Notes: generated from the sequence alone by a model not told the origin. A stretch of 64,000 bases of DNA from Streptomyces parvus (GCF_032121415.1 NZ_CP135079.1:5456001-5520000); one strand, 5' to 3'. Shown: positions 16,907 through 25,354, numbered from the stretch's first letter. Numbers and translations are program-made.

Positions 16907-19083
16907 ACGTAGGCCCGGTCACCGGTCCGCAGCGGCAGTTTCCGAGTGGTGCCAAGTATGCGGAGGCACTGCAGCACACACAACTGTGCTTCCAGCACCC
17001 CGAACTCGTAGGAGCACGGCCGGAGCTCACCAAACTCGGTCTGCCCCGAGCCATTTCAGGCGCTTTCGCGAGCGTCTTCTCGCTGACCTCGGCCGTCTCG
17101 GGCAGACGGTATGCGATCAAGTGCTTCACTCGGAACGTCCCGGATCAGGAACGCCGCTATCAGGCCATCAGCGCGCGACTCGCTCGGCTGAACCCGGGGG
17201 AACTGTCGCAGCCATGGAATCTCGGATTCGAGTACCTAACCGACGCCATCAGCGTGGGGCCGCATCGCTATCCGGTACTGAAGATGGAATGGGCCGAAGC
17301 CGTCACGTTGTCGTCGTGGCTCGACCACAACCATGCGCGGCCCTCCGCTGTCGATCGTTTGGCCGAGCGTTTCGAAGCACTGACCCGTGATCTTGATGCT
17401 CTCGATATAGCTCACGGTGACCTGCAGCACGGCAATCTGCTCGTCGCGAGCGATGACACGCTGCGCCTGGTCGACTACGACGGCATGTTTGTCCCGGAGC
17501 TGGCCGGCATGAGTGGCACCGAAAGGGGACACCGCAACTACCAGTCGCCCATGCGTGGGAATGACGACTTCGGGGCGGAGCTCGACCGCTTCTCCGCCTG
17601 GGTCATTTTTCTGTCGCTCAAAGCGATTGCTTCCGACCCAGGCCTGTGGAGTCGCCTTCACGAGCCGAGCGGAGAGTTTCTGCTGCTCACCGAGGACGAC
17701 TTCAAGAGTCCCGGCAGCTCCATGAGACTGCAGACGCTACTGGCCCATCCTGATCGGACGGTGAGCGGACTCGCCGACCAGCTGAGGTCCTTGGCAGCGC
17801 AACCGCTGGACGTCCTGCCCCCGCTCGCCTTGGCCTTGCCAAAGCAACGCGCCACCGCGACGACCTCAGCTACCGCCAATGCCCCTGTGCCTCCTGCGGC
17901 AGGCGGACTGCCGAGCTGGATGATGACTGGACACGTCTCCCCGGAAGCCGCGCCGCCACCTCCCCAGCCCTCGGACGCCGCTCCAGACGGATTCCGCACC
18001 CGAACGCTGCTGGATGTTGCCGCTGCCGGGCTTTGTCCTCTGATGGTGATCGCGACCGTCATCATTTGCGTGGCGGGTTTCCCAGTGTCACCGATCGAAG
18101 CAGGGATGCCCGGGTTCGTCGCCGTCGCGCTGATCGTATTCGCTCGGAGTCGCCGTGCGGAGAGGGCTGAGCTGCGGGCCACGTTGAGCAAGCTGACTGG
18201 TGAACTTGGACGGCTCGACGACCCGGTCAAGGCAGCAGAGAAGCTGCACAAGGAACGGGCGAGGTTCGACGCGGGGGAAGCTAAGCGGACCGCTGCTCTG
18301 ACCAAAGCCCAGGCCAAACTCACCGCTCACTACCAGGCCGACCTCAAGGAAGCCGAAAAGCGCAAGGCCCGCAAGGAGCGCGACCTCGACAGGCAGATTG
18401 ACGGACTTGCGGAAGAGCTCCGTAAGAGCCTGGCCCAGGCACTCACCAACAAGCAGTCCACGTATGTACGGGACCAGCTCGGCCGTCAGCTGATCTCTCA
18501 GTCCCCGCCCCCGGGCATCGGGCCGAAGCTCGCCTCGCGTCTGGCAGCGGCGGGCATCCGGACCGCGGCCGACTTCAAGGGCTACCGGCCCGTGCAGAAC
18601 ACGCACTACAACAGCACGGGTGCGGTCCTCGTGCTGAGCAGCGGTCGTGTCGTCGACGTCAACGGCATCGGCGAGGCCAAGGCCATCGCTCTTGATGTCT
18701 GGCGAAAGCGGGTGGTTGCTTCAGTGGAAGCACGGCAACCGACCTCCCTCGGCATGTCGGAACGCCAGTCGATCGAAGAGGACATCGCCCGTCGCCGGGC
18801 CCAGCTCGTTGCTTGGCGCAAGGGTGTGGAGCCGGAGACCGAGGCGCTGCGTGTGAAAGCACGGAAGCAGAAGGAGGTAGGGCTGGAACGGCTCAACCGG
18901 GAGAATTCCCTGGCAGGTGATCGGGCACGGCAGCAGCGTCAGGAGTTTGCTCAGCGTGCGACGACCCTTCAGCAGAACAGCGTGCTCCACGAGGCATTGA
19001 GCGCCGCGGTCGAGACCGCCAGGCTTCGACTGCGCCGATTGTCGCTCGGATGCTATGTGCGGTTCCTCTACATCGCCCGCTGA
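16903..19083 (+). CDS. Protein kinase with transmembrane, coiled-coil and helix-hairpin-helix domains
   Basis: 726 residues; the ATG overlaps the phosphatase stop. Kinase core: Lys in YAIKCF near residue 70, catalytic HGDLQHGN near 170 (HxD kept), metal Asp in VDYDG near 187. A Pro/Ala linker leads to two hydrophobic segments (about 365-412), a long Lys/Glu/Ala coiled coil (about 415-525), then an HhH motif PGIGPKLASRLAAAGIRTAADF with a second VNGIGEAKAIAL, and another coiled coil. TerY-P kinases commonly carry such DNA-binding tails. The layout suggests a membrane-associated kinase responding to DNA structure. Confidence 0.88.
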   Translation: MNVGPVTGPQRQFPSGAKYAEALQHTQLCFQHPELVGARPELTKLGLPRAISGAFASVFSLTSAVSGRRYAIKCFTRNVPDQERRYQAISARLARLNPGELSQPWNLGFEYLTDAISVGPHRYPVLKMEWAEAVTLSSWLDHNHARPSAVDRLAERFEALTRDLDALDIAHGDLQHGNLLVASDDTLRLVDYDGMFVPELAGMSGTERGHRNYQSPMRGNDDFGAELDRFSAWVIFLSLKAIASDPGLWSRLHEPSGEFLLLTEDDFKSPGSSMRLQTLLAHPDRTVSGLADQLRSLAAQPLDVLPPLALALPKQRATATTSATANAPVPPAAGGLPSWMMTGHVSPEAAPPPPQPSDAAPDGFRTRTLLDVAAAGLCPLMVIATVIICVAGFPVSPIEAGMPGFVAVALIVFARSRRAERAELRATLSKLTGELGRLDDPVKAAEKLHKERARFDAGEAKRTAALTKAQAKLTAHYQADLKEAEKRKARKERDLDRQIDGLAEELRKSLAQALTNKQSTYVRDQLGRQLISQSPPPGIGPKLASRLAAAGIRTAADFKGYRPVQNTHYNSTGAVLVLSSGRVVDVNGIGEAKAIALDVWRKRVVASVEARQPTSLGMSERQSIEEDIARRRAQLVAWRKGVEPETEALRVKARKQKEVGLERLNRENSLAGDRARQQRQEFAQRATTLQQNSVLHEALSAAVETARLRLRRLSLGCYVRFLYIAR

Positions 19084-19241
19084 CATCACGGTCGTGGGCT
19101 GCTGTCAGCGACGGGCCTGCTGCCCGATCGGGTGACATCTGAACTGGCTTGCTCTGTGGGGCGGGTGGGAAGGAGGCCCTTGTGTCGCTGCCTTGTCCGG
19201 ATGGGTTCCGGGGTGATGCGTCTGCTTCGTAGTGCTCGAAG

Positions 19242-20352
19242 GTGGGAGTGGATCTGTATCTGCGCAAGCTGGCGTCTTGGCAGGCGACTGTCCGGGACCG
19301 GGAGGGGGGAGCGGTTCAGTGGGTCGTTCCCCCTCAGGGTGCAGGCGCGGGCCTGGGGCCTGGAGATGGAGACCGGGTTCTCTCGCGGAGGTGTGCGGGA
19401 TCTGCGGTCCGGTGCGATGCCCTTCTCTGTGTGGCACGAGCAGTGGTGGGGCGCGCGCGTCGTCGAGCCGGACACGCTGCGGGGCGATGCGGGCAGCATC
19501 AGAAGCCACGTCCTGCCCTACTGGGCGGACTGGGAGATGCGGGCCATCACCCGGATGGGCATCCAGAGCTGGATCCGGGCCCTGATCGAGAAGGGCGCGG
19601 GAGCCGCAACCATCAGGCGGGCCTACAGTCTGGTGTCGTCGACCATGTGCTCGGCCGTCGACGACGAGGTGATTGCGGTGAGCCCGTGCCGCAACATCCG
19701 CCTGCCGGAGACCGCGGCCCAGCCGCCGCAGTGGTTCACGCTCGTCCAGGCGCAGACCAACCTGGACGAACTCCCCCTTGCCTGGCGGTCCATATGTCTG
19801 ATCGGCTTCTACACAGGTCTTCGGTGGGGCGAGCTCGCAGGGCTGCACCGCCATCGGATCGACCTGCGCCGCTCCCGCCTGTTCGTCGTGGAGGTCAACA
19901 CCAGGAGCGGCATCAAGGCATACCCGAAGAGTTCCAAGAGCCGCCGGGAGGTTCCGCTCCCGCCGAACGGTCTGGAGGCACTGGAGCGCCATATCCACCA
20001 GCTCGACGCGGGCGAGCTGGTCTTCACCACGGTGACTAAAGGACGGGCTGGACGTCGCCTCGACGGCGGCAACTGGCGAAGCCACACCTGGTGGCTGGCC
20101 GTCGGCAGTGCCACCTTCGAAGACACGGACGGACAGCAACTGCTCGTTCCGTACTACCCGCCACACTCCATGCGTCACACGTGCGCTTCGTGGCTTGTCC
20201 AAAAAGGGGTGTCGCTCTACGAGGTCCAGCACCTCCTGGGCCACGAGAGCTTCCAGACCACACAGCGCTACGCGCATCTTCAGCCGCACGCGCACAAAGC
20301 CGTCCTCGACGCCTGGCAGCGCCTGGAAACTCCCTTGGCCATTGCCTCGTAG
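19242..20352 (+). pseudogene. int: Tyrosine-recombinase integrase, frameshifted near N-terminus
   Basis: The catalytic domain is intact: Arg in TGLRWGEL, HSMRHTCAS, LLGHES and the Tyr nucleophile in TQRYAHL. The N-terminal SAM-like domain (VWHEQWWGARVVEPDT ... YWADWEMRAITRM) is also good. Upstream, the arm domain reads in another frame from GTG 19242 (LRKLASWQATVRDREG) and must shift at the six-G run 19304-19309 to continue as ERFSGSFPLRVQARAWG. Removing one G restores one frame of about 369 residues. This is either a real inactivating slip or a sequencing/assembly error. The gene points toward attR. Confidence 0.75.
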
Positions 20353-20393
20353 CGGAGACGCCGACCCCGCCACTGCCGTCGAAGAGGGGACGC

Positions 20394-20411
20394 GTGACGC
20401 TCATTTGACGC
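20394..20411 (+). repeat. Island-end repeat B, right copy
   Basis: GTGACGCTCATTTGACGC, one mismatch to 7926-7943. It lies just after the integrase stop, 80 bp from the attachment core. Confidence 0.6.
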
Positions 20412-20452
20412 TCGCGCCCCAGAAATCCACCACTCAGTGGCCGGAAAAACCT

Positions 20453-20469
20453 CCTGACCTGCGGCTTCT
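20453..20469 (+). repeat. Island-end repeat A, right copy
   Basis: CTGACCTGCGGCTTCTT, one mismatch to 7721-7737. It lies 22 bp from the attachment core. Confidence 0.55.
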
Positions 20470-20490
20470 TGATCTACATGGAATCGCACA

Positions 20491-20503
20491 TGTTTCCGAT
20501 GAC
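20491..20503 (+). repeat. attR core (13-bp direct repeat)
   Basis: TGTTTCCGATGAC, identical to the attL core. It is immediately followed in frame by the displaced host codons. Confidence 0.9.
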
Positions 20504-20555
20504 GCACCACGTGGAGTGCGTGGCGATCCTGGAGCCGGCCGCCAAGGGCTCCTGA
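20493..20555 (+). pseudogene. Displaced native 3' end of the TrmA-family methyltransferase gene
   Basis: Reads FPMTHHVECVAILEPAAKGS and stop (TGA 20553-20555), homologous residue for residue to the island-supplied tail FPMTSHVECVAILEPTTKGV. There is no start or upstream coding sequence, so this is the orphaned original gene end. Its codons are more GC-rich than the island version (GAG/CTG/GCC in place of GAA/CTT/ACC). Confidence 0.93.
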
Positions 20556-20593
20556 GCCGCCGTTGCGCGGCCGTCCCGGGTGCTCCGTCCGCT

Positions 20594-21529
20594 TCAGCCG
20601 CCGACGGGCGTGACCCCTGAGGGAGCCGAAACCAGTCGGTACCCGCCGTCCTCGCGGACCACGTGTCCGGCGGTCGGCGGCGGGAAGTGGCTCCCTAGCA
20701 GGAGAGTTGACGTACCGGCCAGTGAGCCGAGCACCTTGTTCCGGGTCCTGGCCGCGAGTTCGGGAGCGATGTCGACGCAGCTGCAGAGCTCCGGATGCGC
20801 CATCTGGACCGGGTGGTGGATGCTGTCGCCGGTGACCCATGCGGTCTCGCCACCGCTGCTCAGTTCCACCGCTACCTGCCCCGGTGTGTGGCCGGGGGTG
20901 GGCAGCAGACGGATGCCCGGCGCGACGTGCGTGCCCTCGTCCGCGACGTCGACGAGGTCGAACAGACCTGCTTCCCGGACGGGATGGACCGAGTCCCGGA
21001 ACATCTGCCGACGCGCCTCCTCCATGTCGACACCCGCCCAGTAGTCCCACTCGGTGCGTGAGGTGAGATAGCGCGCGTTCGGGAAGGTGGGTACCCAGGC
21101 GTCGCCCTCGGCACGCGTGTTCCACCCCACGTGGTCGGCGTGGAGGTGGGTCAGGACCACGACGTCAACGCTCTCCGGCGCGAAGCCCGCCGCCCGTAGC
21201 CGTGCTTCGTAGTCGCTGTTCAGGTTGTGCCAGGCGGGGTTGGCGCGCCGCTTCCCGTTTCCGATGCCGGTGTCCACCAGCACCCGCATGCCGTCCACCT
21301 CGACGGCGAAGCTGTGACTGGCCAGGCGCAGAATGCCCTTTTCGTCGGCGAATTCGGGGCTCAGCCAGGGAGTCCGGCTCACGAGGTCGGTGGTTGCCCC
21401 GGGCAGCAGCCACGGACCGGTCTGGGAGGGCAGGACGACTTCGTCGATGCGTCGTACGGTGTGGTTGCCCACCGTCCAGGAAGAGGCGGGGGGAGTGATG
21501 GACTTGGTCGTCTGCGATGAGGTGAACAC
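20594..21529 (-). CDS. MBL-fold metallo-hydrolase
   Basis: 311 residues from GTG 21529 (AAGGAAAG just upstream); a longer ORF reads through the MFS gene in another frame and is spurious. Metallo-beta-lactamase metal motif THLHADHVGW (HxHxDH), later GHTPGQ His and Asp in VTGDSIHH. The layout resembles lactonase-type MBL proteins (AiiA/quorum-quenching or other ester/lactone hydrolases). It sits 11 bp behind an MFS exporter and faces an amidase operon. The substrate is unknown; a detoxification or catabolic step is plausible. Confidence 0.85.
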   Translation of the reverse strand: MFTSSQTTKSITPPASSWTVGNHTVRRIDEVVLPSQTGPWLLPGATTDLVSRTPWLSPEFADEKGILRLASHSFAVEVDGMRVLVDTGIGNGKRRANPAWHNLNSDYEARLRAAGFAPESVDVVVLTHLHADHVGWNTRAEGDAWVPTFPNARYLTSRTEWDYWAGVDMEEARRQMFRDSVHPVREAGLFDLVDVADEGTHVAPGIRLLPTPGHTPGQVAVELSSGGETAWVTGDSIHHPVQMAHPELCSCVDIAPELAARTRNKVLGSLAGTSTLLLGSHFPPPTAGHVVREDGGYRLVSAPSGVTPVGG

Positions 21530-21540
21530 GGCGACTTTCC

Positions 21541-22869
21541 TTACCTGTTGTGGGCCGCGAGGACGGAGATCTCCGGAGCGGGTGTGCCGGGTGAGGCGGA
21601 TGCGTAGTTGCTCGTTGCCGGGCGGGAGGCCGTGTCCGGGGACGGTGCCCGGCGCCGACCGCGCAGCGACGCGGTCAGCGTCGCGACCGCGACGGTCGCC
21701 AGTACGGCCACGCAGCCGGCATAGGCCAGTGCTGCCGCACGCAGCCCGAAGCTGGCGGTGAGGGCACCGGCGCCGATGGCGGGCAGACTCATCGCCAGGT
21801 AGCTGAGTACGTAATAGAAGGCGAGCGTGCCGCCCTTCTCCCGGGCCGGGACCGAGCCGACGACCGCGCGCAGCGCACCCTGGGAGACGGCTCCGAAGCC
21901 GAACCCGGCCAGCGCCGCCCCGGCGAAGAGAAGTACGGGGCCGGCGAGATGGAGGGCACCCAGGGTCAGGACGGCCGCCGGAATCACCGCGCAGCTCCCG
22001 AGAAGAGCGGAGACGTCGGCGCGCATCCTGCGCGTGAAGTACACCGTCGGGGCGGCGACGGCCGTCAGCGTGAAGAAGACCATGCCGCCGGCGTATTCGG
22101 GTCCGCCGGGGGAGATGAGCCGTGTGAAGCCCGGCCCCAGGGACGAGTAGAAGCCGCCGAGTGCCCAGACGGCGACGACGCCGGCGCCGTTGAGCAGGAG
22201 AGCGTGGGCGGCCGCCGACGGCAGCGCCAGGTGGGGCCGCGTCGAGCGCAGTGCTCCGGGGCGGCGGCGGACGGTCTCGGGCGTCGAGACAAGGGCGACG
22301 GCCTGCGCGGCGAACACGGCGATCAGGGCCGCGTACACCGTGATCGTCGGAACGGGGGCGAAGCGCACCACGAGGGTCGCTGCCAGGACGCCGGCCGCCA
22401 TGCCCGTCATGGGCGCGATGCTGTTGGCCAGGGCGGGGCGGCCCGGCCGGGCGGGGTCTTCCAGGTCGAGGAGAGCGGCACCCGCTGCGCTGGTCGCCGC
22501 GCCAGTCGCGATGCCCTGCAGTACGCGGGCGCCGATCAGGGTGGTCAGCCCGCCGGCCGTCGCGAACAGCGCCATGGAGGCTACCTGGACCCCGAGCGCG
22601 CCCAGGAGCACGGGGCGGCGTCCGACATGGTCGGAAAGGGTTCCGGTCGTCAGCAGTGCGATCAGGAGCGCCAGAGCGTAAGCGCTGAAGACCACGGTGA
22701 TGTCGAGGGACGACAAGTGCCACTGAGCCTGGTAGTGGGGGTACAGCGGGGTCGGCGCGCTGGATGCTGCGAGCAGCGCGATCAGGATCGAGGCGTGCAA
22801 GACGAACGGCAAGCGCCCGGATGGGGAGGAGCGGGGAGGCGCGAGGCCGCCCGCGGGGACGCTCTGCAT
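21541..22869 (-). CDS. MFS transporter
   Basis: 442 residues with 12 predicted membrane segments. MFS motif A-like GTLSDHVGRRPVLL lies between TM2 and TM3; TM5 motif MTGMAAGVLAA. A basic Arg-rich C-terminal tail follows. Its promoter region (22870-22953) carries two operator-like sites shared with the divergent AtzG/amidase genes, so it is probably controlled by the TetR at 24743. Likely role: export or import of the amidase substrate or product. Confidence 0.88.
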   Translation of the reverse strand: MQSVPAGGLAPPRSSPSGRLPFVLHASILIALLAASSAPTPLYPHYQAQWHLSSLDITVVFSAYALALLIALLTTGTLSDHVGRRPVLLGALGVQVASMALFATAGGLTTLIGARVLQGIATGAATSAAGAALLDLEDPARPGRPALANSIAPMTGMAAGVLAATLVVRFAPVPTITVYAALIAVFAAQAVALVSTPETVRRRPGALRSTRPHLALPSAAAHALLLNGAGVVAVWALGGFYSSLGPGFTRLISPGGPEYAGGMVFFTLTAVAAPTVYFTRRMRADVSALLGSCAVIPAAVLTLGALHLAGPVLLFAGAALAGFGFGAVSQGALRAVVGSVPAREKGGTLAFYYVLSYLAMSLPAIGAGALTASFGLRAAALAYAGCVAVLATVAVATLTASLRGRRRAPSPDTASRPATSNYASASPGTPAPEISVLAAHNR

Positions 22870-22888
22870 GAGAGTCCTTCCCGTACTA

Positions 22889-22953
22889 AAAGCGATTGGT
22901 TTGCTTTAAGTCACCGTAGGTCCTACGATCGACTAAAGCAAACGATTCGCTTT
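22889..22953. promoter_or_regulatory. Paired operators in the MFS/amidase divergent promoter
   Basis: AAAGCGATTGGTTTGCTTTA (22889-22908) and TAAAGCAAACGATTCGCTTT (22934-22953) are near reverse complements of each other (about 17-18 of 20). Between them is GTAGG-T-CCTAC (22916-22926). The AT-rich boxes stand out from the local GC-rich sequence. The probable ligand is the TetR protein encoded at 24743. Confidence 0.75.
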
Positions 22954-23017
22954 TGCGGTGGTCGGAGGTCCTCTAACAGCCCCGGCCCGTTGCGCCGCGC
23001 AGATTGGGAAGGAAGCC

Positions 23018-23224
23018 ATGACCAGCGAAATCACCCCCCGAGAGGCAGCCCGAGGGGCGCTGCGGGCGGGGCTCCCCCTCGGGGACGGCCGACATGAAGG
23101 AGTGGCCATGACGGCCAACCACATCCACTCCGTGATCAGCACGTTGCGCGAGCTCGATTTCGGCGAGACCCCTCCCGCGTCCTCCTACCGAGCCGGACAG
23201 GGGAACGCCGATGCAACCGTTTGA
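23018..23224 (+). CDS. AtzG-like small amidase-associated protein (DUF4089 type)
   Basis: 68 residues. GLPLGDGRHEGVAMTANHIHSVISTLRELDF followed by PPASSYRA matches the layout of AtzG/DUF4089 proteins. These form a tight complex with an AtzE-type amidase (as GatC does with GatA). The gene overlaps the amidase start by 14 nt, and GGAAGG precedes the ATG. It is probably a stabilising subunit of the next protein. Confidence 0.75.
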   Translation: MTSEITPREAARGALRAGLPLGDGRHEGVAMTANHIHSVISTLRELDFGETPPASSYRAGQGNADATV

Positions 23225-24602
23225 GCTGTCGCTGGCCGAAGCCTCCCGTGCGGTGCGCGCACGGGAGCTGTCCCCCGTCGAACTCACCGAATCGGTGCTC
23301 GCCCGTATTGCCGCCGTCGAAGGACGGCTGGGCGCCTACGTCACCGTCACCGCCGACGCGGCTCTGGCCGCAGCGGTCCGCGCCGAACGGGAGATCTCCG
23401 CGAGCGGACCGCGCGGGCCGCTGCACGGGATCCCCATGGCGCTCAAGGATCTGATCGACGCGGAGGGGATACCCACCACGGCGAGCTCGCACGTCCGGGC
23501 AGGGCACGTGGCGGAACGCGACAGCCGGGTGGCCGAACGGCTCGGCGCTGCCGGGGCCGTCCTCCTGGGCAAGACGCACACGCATGAGTTCGCCTACGGC
23601 CTGACCACTCCGCAGACGAACAACGCGTGGGACCACAGCCGGGTTGCGGGCGGATCGAGCGGCGGCTCGGCGGTAGCTGTCGCCGCCGGCGCGGCGACGT
23701 TCGCCATGGGCACGGACACGGGCGGTTCCATCCGGGTCCCCGCTGCCCTGAACGGCGTGGTGGGCCTCAAGCCGACCTACGGGCTGGTCCCACGCACAGG
23801 CGTGACGTCGCTGTCCTGGTCCCTGGATCACGTGGGCCCTCTCGCCCGCACTGTCCAGGACGTCGCGCTGGTGCTGTCGGCGACCGCCGGCCACGACCCG
23901 CGCGACCCGGCGAGCGTGTCCGGCCCGATGCCGGCCCGCTTGCCGGGCGGCGACCTGCGAGGACTGAAGGTCGGCGTACCGCGGAACCACTACTTCGACC
24001 GGGTCGCACCCGAGGTCGAGGCGTCCGTACGCGGCGCGGTCGAGCGGCTGGCGGAGCTGGGGGCGGAGCTCGTCGACGTCGAGATCCCGATGGCGCGTTA
24101 CATCCAGGCCGCCCAGTGGGGGCTGATGGTTCCCGAGGCCACCGCCTACCACGAGCGGTCGCTGCGGGCCACCCCCGACCTGTACGCGGCGGACGTTCGC
24201 ATCCTGTTGGAGGCCGGCGCACTCACCTCCGCGGGCGACTACCTCCGCGCCCAGCGGGCCCGCACCATGATGCGAGACGCCTGGGCTCGCATGTTCGACG
24301 GAATCGACGTCCTCGCCGCGCCGACGGTGCCGATGACCGCCGCCGAGGCGGGGCAGGAAGCCGTCGAGTGGGCCGATGGCACGACCGAGGCCGTGTCGGA
24401 CAGCTACGTCCGCCTCTGTGCCCCAGCCAACATCACCGGCGTCCCGGCCCTCAGCCTGCCGGTCGGTCACGACCGCGCCGGACTGCCGATCGGTATGCAG
24501 CTGATGGCGCGCCCCTTCCACGACGCGACGGTGCTCCGTGTGGGCCGGGTCTACGAGGAGTCGGTGGCCGGCGCGGGGCGGCTTGCTCCCCTGGCCGCCT
24601 GA
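23211..24602 (+). CDS. Amidase signature (AS) family amidohydrolase
   Basis: 463 residues with the complete Ser-cisSer-Lys triad: Lys in MALKDLIDAEG, cis-Ser in the GGSSGGSAVAVAAG signature, nucleophile Ser in GTDTGGSIRVPAA. The family hydrolyses amide bonds (for example biuret-type intermediates in AtzE, glutamyl-tRNA in GatA). Translational overlap with an AtzG-like gene favours an AtzE/AtzG-like two-subunit enzyme. The physiological substrate cannot be read from the sequence. Confidence 0.88.
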   Translation: MQPFELSLAEASRAVRARELSPVELTESVLARIAAVEGRLGAYVTVTADAALAAAVRAEREISASGPRGPLHGIPMALKDLIDAEGIPTTASSHVRAGHVAERDSRVAERLGAAGAVLLGKTHTHEFAYGLTTPQTNNAWDHSRVAGGSSGGSAVAVAAGAATFAMGTDTGGSIRVPAALNGVVGLKPTYGLVPRTGVTSLSWSLDHVGPLARTVQDVALVLSATAGHDPRDPASVSGPMPARLPGGDLRGLKVGVPRNHYFDRVAPEVEASVRGAVERLAELGAELVDVEIPMARYIQAAQWGLMVPEATAYHERSLRATPDLYAADVRILLEAGALTSAGDYLRAQRARTMMRDAWARMFDGIDVLAAPTVPMTAAEAGQEAVEWADGTTEAVSDSYVRLCAPANITGVPALSLPVGHDRAGLPIGMQLMARPFHDATVLRVGRVYEESVAGAGRLAPLAA

Positions 24603-24712
24603 GGGAAGGCGGAGGTTCCAGCCGGTACGCGGTCGCGTCGCCGCAGGGGCGTCCGCCGTGTTCGGGCGCCGGACACGTAGCCCAGGGGTCGCCGAGACCG
24701 GCCACCACCTAG

Positions 24713-24730
24713 AAGCAACAAAATCGCATT
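24713..24730. promoter_or_regulatory. Third operator-like box, upstream of tetR
   Basis: AAGCAACAAAATCGCATT resembles the 22934-22953 box (13 of 20 aligned positions including AAGCAA and TCGC). It lies 13 bp before the TetR start codon, consistent with autoregulation. Confidence 0.5.
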
Positions 24731-24742
24731 AAGGTGGAGCGC

Positions 24743-25354
24743 ATGAGTCCCAAGCCCATGGTCCGCCCCGGCGGGCGCAGCGCACGCGTACAGGAGTCCG
24801 TCCATGCGGCGGTACGTGAACTCGTAGGGGAGGTGGGCCGCGACGCGCTCACGGTCCCGATGGTCGCCACGCGGGCGGGCGTGACCCCCTCCACGATCTA
24901 CCGTCGCTGGGGCGACCTGCAGGAACTCCTGTCCGACGTGGCCGTCGAACGACTGCGCCCGGAAACGGATCCGGCCGATCTCGGAAGCCTGCGGGCCGAT
25001 CTCGACGCGTGGGCGGAACAGTTCATCGACGAGATGTCCTCGCCGCCCGGCCGCGCCTACATCCGGGACGCCCTGCTCGGCGACCCCGACGGAACCAACG
25101 CCGGTCAGTGTTCGGCGTACGCCGCAGCGCAGCTCGACACCGTGTTGGCCCGTGCGGTGCAGCGGGGGGATCCGGTGCCCGAGACGGAACTGCTGATCGA
25201 CCGTGTCGTGGCGCCGATCATGTACCGCATCCTCTTCCGCCCTGGCCGGCTGGACGCCGCATACGCGCGCGAGCTCGTGACGAACGCCGTGAACGCCCAG
25301 CAGACCGAGGCCGACGCCACCCCTCGGCACTCGAAGAAGAAGCCCGACAACTGA
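24743..25354 (+). CDS. TetR-family transcriptional regulator
   Basis: 203 residues. N-terminal HTH: VQESVHAAVRELVGE ... LTVPMVATRAGVTPSTIYRRWGD (split motif), then a helical ligand domain. I used ATG 24743 with AAGGTGGAG upstream rather than GTG 24734. It probably represses the MFS/MBL and AtzG/amidase units through the AAAGC-type boxes described above. Confidence 0.88.
   Translation: MSPKPMVRPGGRSARVQESVHAAVRELVGEVGRDALTVPMVATRAGVTPSTIYRRWGDLQELLSDVAVERLRPETDPADLGSLRADLDAWAEQFIDEMSSPPGRAYIRDALLGDPDGTNAGQCSAYAAAQLDTVLARAVQRGDPVPETELLIDRVVAPIMYRILFRPGRLDAAYARELVTNAVNAQQTEADATPRHSKKKPDN

Larger units (their letters stand above)
7660..20503. mobile_element. Integrated genomic island (about 12.8 kb) in a TrmA-family gene
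   Basis: The island is bounded by a 13-bp direct repeat TGTTTCCGATGAC (7660-7672, 20491-20503). At the left junction the host reading frame continues into island sequence and terminates at 7724. At the right junction the original gene tail survives without its 5' part. A tyrosine integrase gene lies 139 bp inside the right end, as usual for such elements. No replication, transfer or relaxase genes are present, so it is not a self-transmissible AICE. The cargo is defence-like genes, visibly less GC-rich than the flanks. Confidence 0.92.

Noticed and set aside
7660..20503. Island as a conjugative AICE
   Set aside because: No FtsK-type translocase, replication initiator, relaxase or excisionase gene is visible within the boundaries.
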